Assembly (NCBI GenBank): GCA_902785925.1
Contig: CADAAI010000029.1
Location: forward strand, 1-63,596
DNA from: an uncultured Bacteroidales bacterium
GTDB lineage: Bacteria; Bacteroidota; Bacteroidia; Bacteroidales; Muribaculaceae
Direction: 5' to 3'
DNA length: 63,596 nucleotides
The translations under genes and the position numbers were made by a program. The notes under the pieces were generated by a model. The model was not told the DNA's origin, made no database searches, and was given only the letters and a program-made list of their open reading frames with translations. Below are positions 8,227-16,360 of the stretch, piece after piece. Within the stretch, counting starts at the first letter, position 1, and the number at the start of each line of letters is the position of its first letter.

Positions 8227-9777
8227 TCAAAGCACTTTTTTGATTGCGTTGTCGAAATCCTTGGCTCCGCCGGTCTCGCCAAAGACTTTCTTGAGCAGGC
8301 GCACACGGGTGTTGGTGATGGCCTGAGGCGTGGAGATTGTCAAGGTTGCGATTTCGGTGGGCAGGAAATTATGGATAGTGAGCAAGCACACCATCTGTTC
8401 TTTTGAATTCAGCATAGACAGCAATTCACGCAGTTTTGGGTTTTGTGCATAAGACAGTTGCGCAAGTTCGTTAGCATCCTCATCGGCAGCGGGCTGCCCC
8501 TTGTTGGCCGACGCATGTAGTCGCGAAACAGTCTCCTTCATCTGCAAGGTATTCTCGCGTTGCTCTCGCTCCTTGAGTCGTCGCATCTGAGTAAGTTCGG
8601 AACGTGTAAGATTATATTGCTTTTGGCTCTCGGCAAAACGGGCATTAAGTCGGTCGATGCGACGGCGGCTATACCAAACTAGTAATGCCGATATTATCAT
8701 TAAGAATATGATGGCAGCAAGCAAGGCAATAACCGTCTTATATTGCTTTCGCTCCTTTAACTGCTCATCAAATTGTGTCATCATGTCGGCGATACCGGCA
8801 GCATCTTTGCGCTCATATTGATTACGATACACCTCGTTGAGCCGCTGGCTATACTCCGCCACATTCTCAGTGTCACCCAGCCTGTTCAGATTATCTATCA
8901 ACAACTGATAGGACTGTATGGCGACATCGGGCGAGAGAGAAGATGTCAACCTGTACCATTGTATTATAGCCGAAGCAGTGTCACCTTCCTGCAAATAAAT
9001 GTCGGCTAGCAGTTTCTCCCCTCGGTCGGTTGGAGTTATCTGCATTGATTCGGTCAAGCAACGTTTAGCCTCATCTTTCTTCCCTACCCTCATTAGGTAG
9101 CTAGCATTATTTACGAGATAATTGGCTCTCACATCGCCATGGGTACTATTGGCAAGCTGCCTGGCTTGTTCTAAATAGTATTTCAAACTATCCTTCTCAC
9201 CCAACACGTCAAATTCCATAGCAATGTTGTTAAGAGTCTGCACTGTCCACTGCTCATTGTCAGCTTGCTGAGCAGCTCGCAATGCCTGCTTGTAATAGCG
9301 TAATGTAGGGAGGTAGTCGCCCAAATTATCGTTCACATCGCCAAGCACCGAAAATAGATACCAATCAAAAGCCGAGTTATCCAAACCGCTAGCTACTTGC
9401 TCGGCTTGTTTCATTGAAAGAATGCCTTCGCGAGTCCTTTGCTGTTGGTATAAAGTGATTCCATGATGCAACAGTGCTCGGGCAAGATGCTCATCGTCGC
9501 CATGTTGCTCAAAGTACTCCTTGCTTGCCTTTATCAATGAGTCGGCACCTATATAGAGGCCGCTGCGGTGTATGGCCTCAGTATAGAGAAGACCATATAG
9601 GGCACGATCGGCCTCACTCATCGTTGTGTCGTTCCAGTTTGGAGACAACATTCCCACCACCGAATCGGGTTGAGTGAATACAATCTGCTCAGCCTTAGTC
9701 AACAGTTCATTGTGGGACTGCTCATGTGAGCAGCCCACAATGATAATAAGAATTATTATACATAAGATGTTCCTCAT
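8227..9777 (-). CDS. TPR / membrane-spanning LuxR-like HTH regulator
   Basis: I chose ATG 9777 (516 residues) over an upstream frame extension because it begins a lipobox signal (MRNILCIIILIIIVGC, Cys16) and overlaps the upstream TonB-domain gene as ATGA. Several tetratricopeptide repeats fill residues 40-330. A single transmembrane helix follows at about 347-370 (VIALLAAIIFLMIISALLVW), then a basic coiled coil (about 372-425) and a C-terminal helix-turn-helix (about 457-498, LNSKEQMVCLLTIHNFLPTEIATL). This order fits a family of Bacteroidales one-component regulators with sensor repeats outside and a DNA-binding domain inside. Target genes are not evident. Confidence 0.8.
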   Translation of the reverse strand: MRNILCIIILIIIVGCSHEQSHNELLTKAEQIVFTQPDSVVGMLSPNWNDTTMSEADRALYGLLYTEAIHRSGLYIGADSLIKASKEYFEQHGDDEHLARALLHHGITLYQQQRTREGILSMKQAEQVASGLDNSAFDWYLFSVLGDVNDNLGDYLPTLRYYKQALRAAQQADNEQWTVQTLNNIAMEFDVLGEKDSLKYYLEQARQLANSTHGDVRANYLVNNASYLMRVGKKDEAKRCLTESMQITPTDRGEKLLADIYLQEGDTASAIIQWYRLTSSLSPDVAIQSYQLLIDNLNRLGDTENVAEYSQRLNEVYRNQYERKDAAGIADMMTQFDEQLKERKQYKTVIALLAAIIFLMIISALLVWYSRRRIDRLNARFAESQKQYNLTRSELTQMRRLKEREQRENTLQMKETVSRLHASANKGQPAADEDANELAQLSYAQNPKLRELLSMLNSKEQMVCLLTIHNFLPTEIATLTISTPQAITNTRVRLLKKVFGETGGAKDFDNAIKKVL

Positions 9778-10172
9778 TTCTTGAGGGAGAAAACTACTGG
9801 AAGGGTGTAGTTTACTCTCACCAGTCGCCCTTTCTCTTTTCCAGGTTTCCACTTGGGCATGCTCTTCACCACTCTTACTGCTTCGGTGTCAAGCGAGTGA
9901 AAAACTTTTCTTGCAACTCTCACATTAGAAAGGCTGCCATCGGTTTCTACCACAAACATGACCATAACTCTGCCTCCCACTTGTTGTTTTATAGCATCTT
10001 TTGGATACTTAAGATTATTTTGAAGGTATTCAATCATGGCTGGCATGCCACCAGGAAACTCTGGCATCTGCTCTACTGCATCATATACGTTCTGTTTACT
10101 TTGCGATACAACTGTCTTCTGTGCGCTCGCTGTCATGAGGCACACTATTGCCATCATAGACATTAAAATCAT
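9774..10172 (-). CDS. Secreted TonB C-terminal domain protein
   Basis: The ATG at 10172 gives 132 residues with a signal peptide (MILMSMMAIVCLMTASAQ); the longer frame starts upstream of the predicted transcription start and is not used. The rest is one TonB C-terminal domain: YPKDAIKQQVGGRVMVMFVV, then GSLSNVRVARK and VVKSMPKWKPGKEKG. It lacks the N-terminal membrane anchor and proline spacer of a true energy-transducing TonB, so it is probably a periplasmic binding module. Its stop overlaps the start of the TPR-HTH regulator (ATGA), so the two are translationally coupled and may work as a pair. Confidence 0.82.
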   Translation of the reverse strand: MILMSMMAIVCLMTASAQKTVVSQSKQNVYDAVEQMPEFPGGMPAMIEYLQNNLKYPKDAIKQQVGGRVMVMFVVETDGSLSNVRVARKVFHSLDTEAVRVVKSMPKWKPGKEKGRLVRVNYTLPVVFSLKK

Positions 10173-10233
10173 TTTCTTAATTTTCTTAATTTTTTTGAAT
10201 CGTTCAACAATCGGGTTGTCTGTCCGGACGATG

Positions 10234-10264
10234 CAAAAGTAGATATCGCCAGAAATTGCTGCAA
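10234..10264 (-). promoter_or_regulatory. Promoter of the TonB-domain/TPR regulator operon
   Basis: On the minus strand TACTTTTG (10234-10241) matches TAnnTTTG, and a TTG lies 20 bp upstream. The predicted start is near 10227, about 55 nt before the ATG at 10172. Confidence 0.7.
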
Positions 10265-10366
10265 GAAAACTATTACACAATATTACACTTGGTGCAAAAA
10301 AACCATTATTTCAAAAGAAAAGCAGGATTTTCATGCCTATTAGCATTCTTAATCAGAAATCGATTG

Positions 10367-10795
10367 TCACTGTAGTTGCTTGAGTGCTTCGCTCACGAGC
10401 TTGCCACTGGCTGCTGGGCATTGAGACTGCACGTGTGCGAGGATGGCTCGCATGTTCTTCATCTGTGGCTCTATGCCCGACTCTTTAATCATTGCAACAA
10501 TGTCGCCGAGTTCGGGCTCCTTAGGCAGGAATTCCTGGAGAATGGCAAGTCGATTCTTGAGCTCGCTAGTGTCGCGTCCGGCCTGATCAAAGAGCTCGGC
10601 TTCTTCTTTCCATGACTTCTCCATCTTTTGAATGATAGAGATTTCTTTGGCATCGTTGAAATCGGCCTCGTTGTAGCCTTTACTGGTTTGGAACTCAAGA
10701 AACTTGGCCTTTATCATTTTGAGCACATAGAGGCGGTCGGCGTCACGGCTCTTCATCGCAGCTGCGATGTGTTTGTTGATTTCGTTGTGTAACAT
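10367..10795 (-). CDS. GatB/YqeY domain protein
   Basis: This 142-residue cytosolic protein is a stand-alone YqeY domain, related to the tRNA-binding tail of GatB amidotransferase. Recognisable parts are the helical start with SRDADRLYVLKMIKAKF, EISIIQKMEKSWKEEAELF, and the C-terminal MRAILAHVQSQCPAASGKLVSEALK. Length is typical. Its exact function is unknown. A heptanucleotide repeat lies just upstream of its start. Confidence 0.88.
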   Translation of the reverse strand: MLHNEINKHIAAAMKSRDADRLYVLKMIKAKFLEFQTSKGYNEADFNDAKEISIIQKMEKSWKEEAELFDQAGRDTSELKNRLAILQEFLPKEPELGDIVAMIKESGIEPQMKNMRAILAHVQSQCPAASGKLVSEALKQLQ

Positions 10796-10800
10796 TATAA

Positions 10801-10843
10801 TAGTTCTTAGTTCTTAGTTCTTAGTTTTTAGTTCTTAGTTCTT
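10801..10843 (-). repeat. 7-bp tandem repeat TAGTTCT
   Basis: Six 7-bp units (TAGTTCT, one variant TAGTTTT) fill nearly the whole gap between the stop of the secreted protein at 10851 and the start of the yqeY-like gene. A repeat in this position could change copy number and alter spacing or expression of the downstream gene. Confidence 0.8.
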
Positions 10844-10850
10844 TCTTGCT

Positions 10851-11963
10851 TTACCATGCTTGAATGTACTCATAATCGTCTTGGATTTGAATCCATTGTG
10901 AGTCCATCTCTCTCCAAATGGAGTAATGAATTCCTTCAAGCGAGTTCCAGCGCACGTAGAGCTCGAGTCCAGGAGGCGTCGCCACCATCGCCATGATTTG
11001 TGGGGCATAGAAGAACAGCTCCTTACTGTAATCCCTGCCGTCATCTGTAAATTTATTGTCTTTAGAGAGCTCAAACCACTCGTTTTGAGTCGAAACCACT
11101 TCACCCTCGGCGAGGCACACCATAGACATCAGTCCCACATGGTTTTGAGGCTCGAAGAGCACCATGTAGAAATGACGCTCGTTGGTGGGGCAGCTGGCGA
11201 TCCATTTAGTGGCTTTGACCTTGCGGCCTTCAAAGAAGTGGTTAATGATGTCCAGTTCATCGCGTGAGGCTGACTTTTCTTTCTCGCCATTCAGCCAACG
11301 GGTGTAGTTGAGCACATCGTGGTCTTTTAGCCACGCCTGTGGCACGATAAACGGTGTGGCCTGATAGTCGCTGTAGCCACGGAACATCTTCTTAGTCATA
11401 GCAGCGTCGGTGAGAGCAAAAGTGAAGAGTCCGTTCTTGCCCGTGGATTTCTCGCTCACGAACTTGGCATTGCCAATGTGAGGCTTGAAGATGATGCGGT
11501 TGTAAGTGCGTTTCATCTTCCCCACGTCCACGCCCTCAGTGAGCCAAGTAGCGTTGTCGGTAGTGAAACGGTTCTTGGCAATCTGAATCTTGTTGAGGAA
11601 CAATGGGCGATGCTTGAGGGTGACATCAAGGCTGGCATTGCGACCCTCGGTGCTGTAGATGTAGAACAAGGGTTGCCAGTCGACGTTGCCGCTTGGGATG
11701 GTTCTGATGCGCTCAAGTTTCTCACCGGTTATCTTGAAGGTGCTTGTAAACTGCTTCTCGAAGTCGGCAATAGCAAACTCATTGAATCCATCGCTGTCGA
11801 CATCGGTAAGAACATACCAATAGGCCTGATTGAGAAATGATTTCTCGTGGTTGAACTGCTCAATCACAATGGGCAACTGACGCTGCACGGTGGCTGGCAT
11901 CTGAGCCTGAACAACAGTAGCACAGCATGCAAGCAGCAATAATAATGATAGAATCTTTTTCAT
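10851..11963 (-). CDS. Secreted protein of unknown function
   Basis: This 370-residue protein has a clear signal peptide (MKKILSLLLLLACCATVVQA). Residues 45-75 (YWYVLTDVDSDGFNEFAIAD) resemble an Asp-rich calcium-binding loop of FG-GAP/EF-like type. The rest is mixed sheet with aromatic-rich segments and I recognise no family. It is followed by the 7-bp repeat and the YqeY gene, and lies 31 nt downstream of the SGNH hydrolase, so it may be in that operon. Confidence 0.7.
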   Translation of the reverse strand: MKKILSLLLLLACCATVVQAQMPATVQRQLPIVIEQFNHEKSFLNQAYWYVLTDVDSDGFNEFAIADFEKQFTSTFKITGEKLERIRTIPSGNVDWQPLFYIYSTEGRNASLDVTLKHRPLFLNKIQIAKNRFTTDNATWLTEGVDVGKMKRTYNRIIFKPHIGNAKFVSEKSTGKNGLFTFALTDAAMTKKMFRGYSDYQATPFIVPQAWLKDHDVLNYTRWLNGEKEKSASRDELDIINHFFEGRKVKATKWIASCPTNERHFYMVLFEPQNHVGLMSMVCLAEGEVVSTQNEWFELSKDNKFTDDGRDYSKELFFYAPQIMAMVATPPGLELYVRWNSLEGIHYSIWREMDSQWIQIQDDYEYIQAW

Positions 11964-11993
11964 AATAGTTGAAGTATTTAAAAAAAATGCTTT

Positions 11994-13172
11994 TTATTTT
12001 GGTCTATTCACCTTGTCTTGAAAAGGCACTTCGGTGCCATTGAGGACTGCTTCCAGATAGGGTTTGAGCTTCTGGGCATAATAGTAGAAACCCAGGTCGG
12101 TAAGGTGAATGCCGTCGACAGAACCCTCGCAGTCGGGACCATAGAGGTTCTCTCGGTCAATGTAGTAGAGATTGCGAGGATTTTCGGCCTTGAGTTTCAA
12201 ATAGTTCTTGTGAAACTCATAGTTCTTCTCGGGCAGATACTTGCTGTAGAATCCACTGAAACGCTCATAGCTGTACTCTTGCCCTTCGACCATGAATATG
12301 GGCACCTCGGGGCGAAGTGTGCGCAACAGGTTGACGAAACCGTAGGTCACAGTGTCGCACATTAGCTTTGTGCAGTTGGGGATGGGGTCAAGGATGTAGG
12401 CATCGACGTGAGGAATCGCCGCCATGGCACGTGCCATGACACTATCCATCTTGCCCTCACCGCTCACGCCAATATTGACGCACTCCACGTCGAGGTCGCG
12501 CTGGAGGATACTTGTAGCCACCATGCCAGTGCGTGATGCGCAACCACCGTGCAGGATGCTAGTTCCGTAAAATACAAATTTCTTCTCCTTGCGTGGACTG
12601 TTGACACGAGGTTGGGTAATCTCGGCACTTGGCTCAATTCCGATTTCCATCCAGTTGATGCCGTCGTAGAGCGGCAGGTAGATCATATACTCATGCCAGC
12701 GACCGTCGAGCTTGTCGATATAGACCTTACTCTGGATTGAGTCTTTGCGCGGGCCCTCGCCTTTATAATTATAGTCGCGATAAGGTCGATTACAGTTCAC
12801 GAAACGCCATACCCCATTGTCGTCGAGAATATAGAGGTCGGTGCCCTTGATGCCGGTGTCGGCCATGTGCGCCATGTGGAAATTGCTCATCAGATTATAG
12901 CGCACCGCAACGCAGTGACTGTTGGTGGCAAAACGGATGCCTATTCCCGATGAATTCTTGGCTCGGTCCCACAAAGGAGTGCGCACACTGTCCTTGAGAG
13001 TTGCCGGGATGCGCGTGTAGGGCGTGAAAGTGTTGTCCCAACCCTTGTTTATCATGCGGAATCGCAATGCGTCATAGAACTTGAGCGTGTCAAGACTCGT
13101 AAAATCCTGGGCGCATGCCGCTGTGGCCGCCAGAGTCAAGAATAAAGTGATAAGTAATTGTCTTAGTCTCAT
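11994..13172 (-). CDS. Secreted SGNH/GDSL hydrolase with GxDLY domain
   Basis: I start at the ATG at 13172 (392 residues), which begins a signal peptide; a longer frame would need a TTG right beside a hairpin. The N-terminal half is a beta domain with the sequence KGTDLYILDDNG, matching the GxDLY domain paired with SGNH hydrolases. The catalytic half starts FVFYGTSILHGG (serine nucleophile), has NIGVSGEGKMD and DAYILDPIPN, and ends with DGIHLTDLGF (Asp and His). Family members are esterases that remove acyl groups from carbohydrates; the substrate here is unknown. Confidence 0.88.
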   Translation of the reverse strand: MRLRQLLITLFLTLAATAACAQDFTSLDTLKFYDALRFRMINKGWDNTFTPYTRIPATLKDSVRTPLWDRAKNSSGIGIRFATNSHCVAVRYNLMSNFHMAHMADTGIKGTDLYILDDNGVWRFVNCNRPYRDYNYKGEGPRKDSIQSKVYIDKLDGRWHEYMIYLPLYDGINWMEIGIEPSAEITQPRVNSPRKEKKFVFYGTSILHGGCASRTGMVATSILQRDLDVECVNIGVSGEGKMDSVMARAMAAIPHVDAYILDPIPNCTKLMCDTVTYGFVNLLRTLRPEVPIFMVEGQEYSYERFSGFYSKYLPEKNYEFHKNYLKLKAENPRNLYYIDRENLYGPDCEGSVDGIHLTDLGFYYYAQKLKPYLEAVLNGTEVPFQDKVNRPK

Positions 13173-13202
13173 CAATAATTGGAAAATGTGTGGGTTTAAC
13201 AA

Positions 13203-13238
13203 ATGCGGTCGGCCGCCTCATGAGGTTGCCGACCGCAT
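13203..13238 (-). terminator. Terminator after the OmpA-like gene
   Basis: ATGCGGTCGGC and GCCGACCGCAT form an 11-bp perfect stem, with a second inner CCTCATGAGG palindrome. The T-run on the minus strand is short, so termination may be incomplete. Confidence 0.7.
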
Positions 13239-13270
13239 CTTAACTTAAGCTAGTCAGGAAGACTCTCAGA

Positions 13271-13960
13271 TTATTGGAGAGTTCCAGCCTCAGCCTGCTG
13301 AATCATTGTGTCGTCGGCAGTGATATAAACCTCTACGCGACGGTTCTGAGCGCGGCCTTCGGGAGTGTCGTTGCTAGCAACTGGGTAGTCATAGGCAAGA
13401 CCCTTAGTCTCCATGCGGCTGCCTTCAACACCACTGTTCATGAGATAGTTCTTCACAGCGTTAGCGCGGTTGAGCGACAGTTTGTCGTTAGTTGCGCGTG
13501 AGCCAGTGTTGTCGGTGTGACCGAAGATTTGAACGTTGGTGTTAGGATCGTTGATAAGCGATGTAGCGAAACGGCTCAAAGCGTTCTTAGCTGGGGTCTT
13601 CAGTGCATACTTGCCAGTGTCGAAGAGGATACCCTCGTCGAATGTCACCTGGATACCAGTGTAGCCATTGTTGTCGGTAACGGTAGTAACCGAAGCACCC
13701 TGGATAGCTGCGAGCTCGTCGGCCTTCTTCTGCATATGCTTTCCAATGAGAGTACCAGCAACACCACCAGCAACAGCACCAATAGCGCCACCAATAGCAG
13801 CACCCTTGCCCTTGCCAATGAGAGCACCAATACCAGCGCCAACAGCAGCACCGCCGCCACCGCCGATGAGGCCACCCTTCAAGGTCTTGCTCATTGAATC
13901 ACAACCACTAACTGAGATGAGCAGAACTGCGCTCATAAAAAGACTCAAAAATTTCTTCAT
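13271..13960 (-). CDS. OmpA-family lipoprotein with glycine zipper
   Basis: This 229-residue protein has a lipobox signal (LLISVSGC, Cys20), a glycine-zipper segment of GGxxG-type repeats (about residues 28-73), and a C-terminal OmpA peptidoglycan-binding domain (about 105-220). The last shows HTDNTGSRATNDKLSLNRA and the basic tail GRAQNRRVEVYI. Known relatives tether the outer membrane to peptidoglycan. A near-perfect promoter lies upstream, as expected for an abundant envelope protein. Confidence 0.93.
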   Translation of the reverse strand: MKKFLSLFMSAVLLISVSGCDSMSKTLKGGLIGGGGGAAVGAGIGALIGKGKGAAIGGAIGAVAGGVAGTLIGKHMQKKADELAAIQGASVTTVTDNNGYTGIQVTFDEGILFDTGKYALKTPAKNALSRFATSLINDPNTNVQIFGHTDNTGSRATNDKLSLNRANAVKNYLMNSGVEGSRMETKGLAYDYPVASNDTPEGRAQNRRVEVYITADDTMIQQAEAGTLQ

Positions 13961-14022
13961 AATAGTACTATTTTTAAAGAATTAATAATAAGTGTGTTTT
14001 GTCTTTTTCATTTTTTTCGATA

Positions 14023-14054
14023 CAAAAGTAAGCAGTTTTATTGTAAATCGCAAA
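14023..14054 (-). promoter_or_regulatory. Promoter of the OmpA-like gene
   Basis: On the minus strand TTTG (14051-14054), 20 bp, then TACTTTTG (14023-14030): a full consensus match. The start would be near 14016, giving a leader of about 55 nt. Confidence 0.82.
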
Positions 14055-14270
14055 TAATGTAATAAAAAACACAACATTTGTGTGACAATTCGTTTCAGTC
14101 TTTTCAAAAAACAACCTTTTAGGGTAAGATAGACCAATAACCATCGCGTCACACATCATTAAACGCACGACCCATTAAAATACTGCACTTAAAAAATGCT
14201 AAAAAACATCGGAAAGCGATTGACTTCCTTTCTTTTTTAGTTTTGCCTGTAACTCTTTGTTACAAGACAT

Positions 14271-14318
14271 AAAAAAAACGGGAGACCGAGGAATTTACCA
14301 CAAATTCAACTCGGCCTC
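14271..14318 (-). terminator. Terminator of the candidate RNA
   Basis: On the minus strand GAGGCCGAG pairs with CTCGGTCTC (one G-U), and inside it GAATTT pairs with AAATTC around GTGGT. Eight T residues follow after CCG. This is a strong intrinsic terminator on the minus strand only. Confidence 0.85.
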
Positions 14319-14548
14319 AATACTATTGCAAATAAAAAGAGTAAATGAAGTTTTCTAAATCAATATGCCTAATAGATTACCTTCTTAACAAATTACATAT
14401 AACCATCGCGGTGTGTGTATTGCCTTCTTTTATATAGTGTAAAAAAGCTATGGTTTCTTGTGTTTTACGACCTATAAACAACGAGGGTAGCGAAATACTG
14501 CATCGACAACCCTCAATTTAACCTATTTTAACCAACCAGCATCCACAA
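14271..14548 (-). ncRNA. Candidate structured RNA, about 280 nt
   Basis: A consensus promoter ends at 14555 and an intrinsic terminator closes the unit at 14271, with no ORF longer than about 12 codons between. Within it, GAGGGT and ACCCTC pair around a 20-nt loop near the 5' end, and AACCAT pairs with ATGGTT in the middle. It does not show the T-arm or CCA of tmRNA, RNase P core motifs, or end-to-end pairing typical of 6S RNA. Its class is unresolved; it could be a trans-acting small RNA. Confidence 0.55.
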
Positions 14549-14554
14549 CAGCAA

Positions 14555-14587
14555 CAAAAGTAGAACAAAACAGCTATAGGGAACAAA
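14555..14587 (-). promoter_or_regulatory. Promoter of the candidate RNA
   Basis: On the minus strand TTTG (14584-14587) and TACTTTTG (14555-14562) are 21 bp apart. The -33 box lies in the U-tract of the preceding terminator, so the unit starts directly after the CoA-transferase transcript ends. Confidence 0.75.
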
Positions 14588-14590
14588 AAA

Positions 14591-14623
14591 AGTGTCCAAC
14601 CACATTGAATGTGACTGGACACT
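14591..14623 (-). terminator. Terminator of the CoA-transferase gene
   Basis: AGTGTCCA and TGGACACT form an 8-bp stem, with CACATT/AATGTG pairing inside, and a T7 run follows on the minus strand. Confidence 0.88.
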
Positions 14624-14643
14624 GATAAAATATTAGGCTTGTA

Positions 14644-16143
14644 TTATTTACAGCACTTCGAGAAGTCGGCCTTGCGCATGTCGCCTTCGCGAGCGAGTGC
14701 AACATGGAAAGCGAGAGCCATTTCGTTGTTCTGCATAACGTGACCCATCTTGCAAGTCTTGAGGTACTCGCGAAGCAATGGGCGATAAACGGGGTGAGCA
14801 GCCTTCTCGATGATCTCCTCGGCGCATTGCACTGGATCCTTGAAACGCAGGTCGGCTACGCCCTGATCGGTAACAATGATGTCGACACTGTGCACTGTGT
14901 GGTCGATGTGAGTACACATGGGCACGATAGTCGAAATGCAGTCATCCTTCTTGATAGAAGGGCACATGAAGATGCTGGTGTAAGCATTGCGGGTGAAGTC
15001 ACCGCTGCCTCCAATACCGTTCATCAGGCGAGTGCCACTCACGTGCGACGAGTTGATGTTACCGAAGATGTCGGCCTCGATAGCAGTATTCATCGAGAGC
15101 ACGCCAAGGCGACGGATAACCTCGGGGTTGTTAGAGATTTCGCTAGGACGCATGAGCACCTTGTCGTGAAGTTTGTCGATGTTGGCAAAGAACTCGTCCA
15201 TAGTGTCGTGGGCAAGGGTGAGTGAGCAGGTGCTCACAAACTTGCAATGCCCGTGCAGAAGCAGTTTCACGAAAGTATCTTGCATCACCTCGGTGTAAAC
15301 CTCAAATGGTGGAATCTCGTCACTCTCCTCAAGGCTGTCGAGCACAGCATTAGCAATGTTGCCCACACCGCTCTGCAGTGGCAGGAACGACTTGGGAATG
15401 CGGTTATTCTTCATCTCGTTGATGAGGAATTGCACTACGTTGTGACCAATCATGCGTGTGGTCTCATCAACTGGAGTGAAAGCGTCGGCCTTGCCAAGTC
15501 GGAATGAAGTCTTTACCACGCCCACAACCTTCTTGGGGTCAACATGAGCAGTGGGTGAGCCAGCACGGTCGTGAGCAGTGTAGATAGGAATCTCGCGACG
15601 GTTAGGTGGGTCAAGAGGAATATATATGTCGTGCAAGCCGTGGATGCTCTCGGGCAGTTGATCGTTGAGCTCGATGATAACCTTGTCGGCACACATGAGC
15701 CATGTTGGGGTGCAACCTACCGATGTTCCGAGAACAATCTCGCCGTCGTCGCTGATGCTCTGTGCCTCAACGATAGCAACATCCATCTTGCCGTAGTAGT
15801 TGTAGCGGAACTCCTGTGAGAGCTCGCTCAAGTGACGGTCATTGTAGTGGATTACATTGTTGTTGATGGCCTTGCGCAAGTCGGGGTGCGACTGGTAAGG
15901 CGAACGGTAGTTGATAGCCTCGGCGCGTGTGAGCTCACCATCGATGAAATCGTTGGTCGACGCACCACTGAAGATGTTGATTTTAAACTCACGGCCTGCC
16001 TCATGCTCGCGACGAGCCTTGGCGGCGATGAAAGGTGCTACTGCCTTTGGGCAGCCAGGAGCGGTAAAACCCGATACTCCCACGTTGTCACCATTTTTGA
16101 CAAACTCGGCAGCCTCTTCGGCTGTAATGATAGGATAAATCAT
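14644..16143 (-). CDS. Acetyl-CoA hydrolase/CoA-transferase (SucCoA:acetate type)
   Basis: This 499-residue cytosolic enzyme belongs to the Cat1/AarC group, which moves CoA between succinyl-CoA (or another acyl-CoA) and acetate. Visible signatures are GVSGFTAPGCPK near the N-terminus, LQSGVGNIANAVL (about 256-268), the catalytic glutamate Glu285 in YTEVMQD, and GIGGSGDF with HSVDIIVTDQGVADLR near the C-terminus. Length is typical. In anaerobic Bacteroidales it would link succinate and acetate formation. A -7 box (CAAAGTTA on the plus strand at 16201-16208) lies 58 nt upstream. Confidence 0.92.
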   Translation of the reverse strand: MIYPIITAEEAAEFVKNGDNVGVSGFTAPGCPKAVAPFIAAKARREHEAGREFKINIFSGASTNDFIDGELTRAEAINYRSPYQSHPDLRKAINNNVIHYNDRHLSELSQEFRYNYYGKMDVAIVEAQSISDDGEIVLGTSVGCTPTWLMCADKVIIELNDQLPESIHGLHDIYIPLDPPNRREIPIYTAHDRAGSPTAHVDPKKVVGVVKTSFRLGKADAFTPVDETTRMIGHNVVQFLINEMKNNRIPKSFLPLQSGVGNIANAVLDSLEESDEIPPFEVYTEVMQDTFVKLLLHGHCKFVSTCSLTLAHDTMDEFFANIDKLHDKVLMRPSEISNNPEVIRRLGVLSMNTAIEADIFGNINSSHVSGTRLMNGIGGSGDFTRNAYTSIFMCPSIKKDDCISTIVPMCTHIDHTVHSVDIIVTDQGVADLRFKDPVQCAEEIIEKAAHPVYRPLLREYLKTCKMGHVMQNNEMALAFHVALAREGDMRKADFSKCCK

Positions 16144-16298
16144 TTTTCTTCTTGATTTAGTTTATGTGATGTTGTTTTGTGTAAATTCTAAAAAACCGTG
16201 CAAAGTTACACATTATTTTTCAAAGAGACATAAGGAGATAAAGGAAATAAAGGAGTTAAAGGAAATAAAACACCAGATATATCGCGAATAGACGAGAA

Positions 16299-16330
16299 AA
16301 ACCTGCACGACATCTCATGCGTGCAGGTTT
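16299..16330 (-). terminator. Terminator of the beta-barrel gene
   Basis: AAACCTGCACG and CGTGCAGGTTT form an 11-bp stem around a 10-nt loop that contains CAT/ATG. A short T-run follows on both strands, stronger on the minus strand. Confidence 0.85.
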
Positions 16331-16360
16331 CTTGTTCTTTGTTTTGATGGCTGCTACAAC

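Larger units (their letters stand above)
13961..14643. other. Intergenic region with a candidate non-coding RNA
   Basis: No protein gene is evident in these 680 bases. They hold the OmpA-gene promoter (14023-14054), then a complete transcription unit on the minus strand (promoter 14555-14587, terminator 14271-14318), and the terminator of the CoA-transferase gene (14591-14623). Confidence 0.7.

Noticed and set aside
14238..14245. TAGTTTTG on the plus strand, a possible promoter into the 14.3-kb gap
   Set aside because: No -33 box at the right distance and no plus-strand terminator or ORF follow. The minus-strand unit explains the region better.
14271..14548. Assignment of the candidate RNA as 6S, tmRNA or RNase P RNA
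   Set aside because: The two ends do not pair as in 6S RNA, and the T-arm, CCA end and RNase P core motifs are not seen. Left unclassified.
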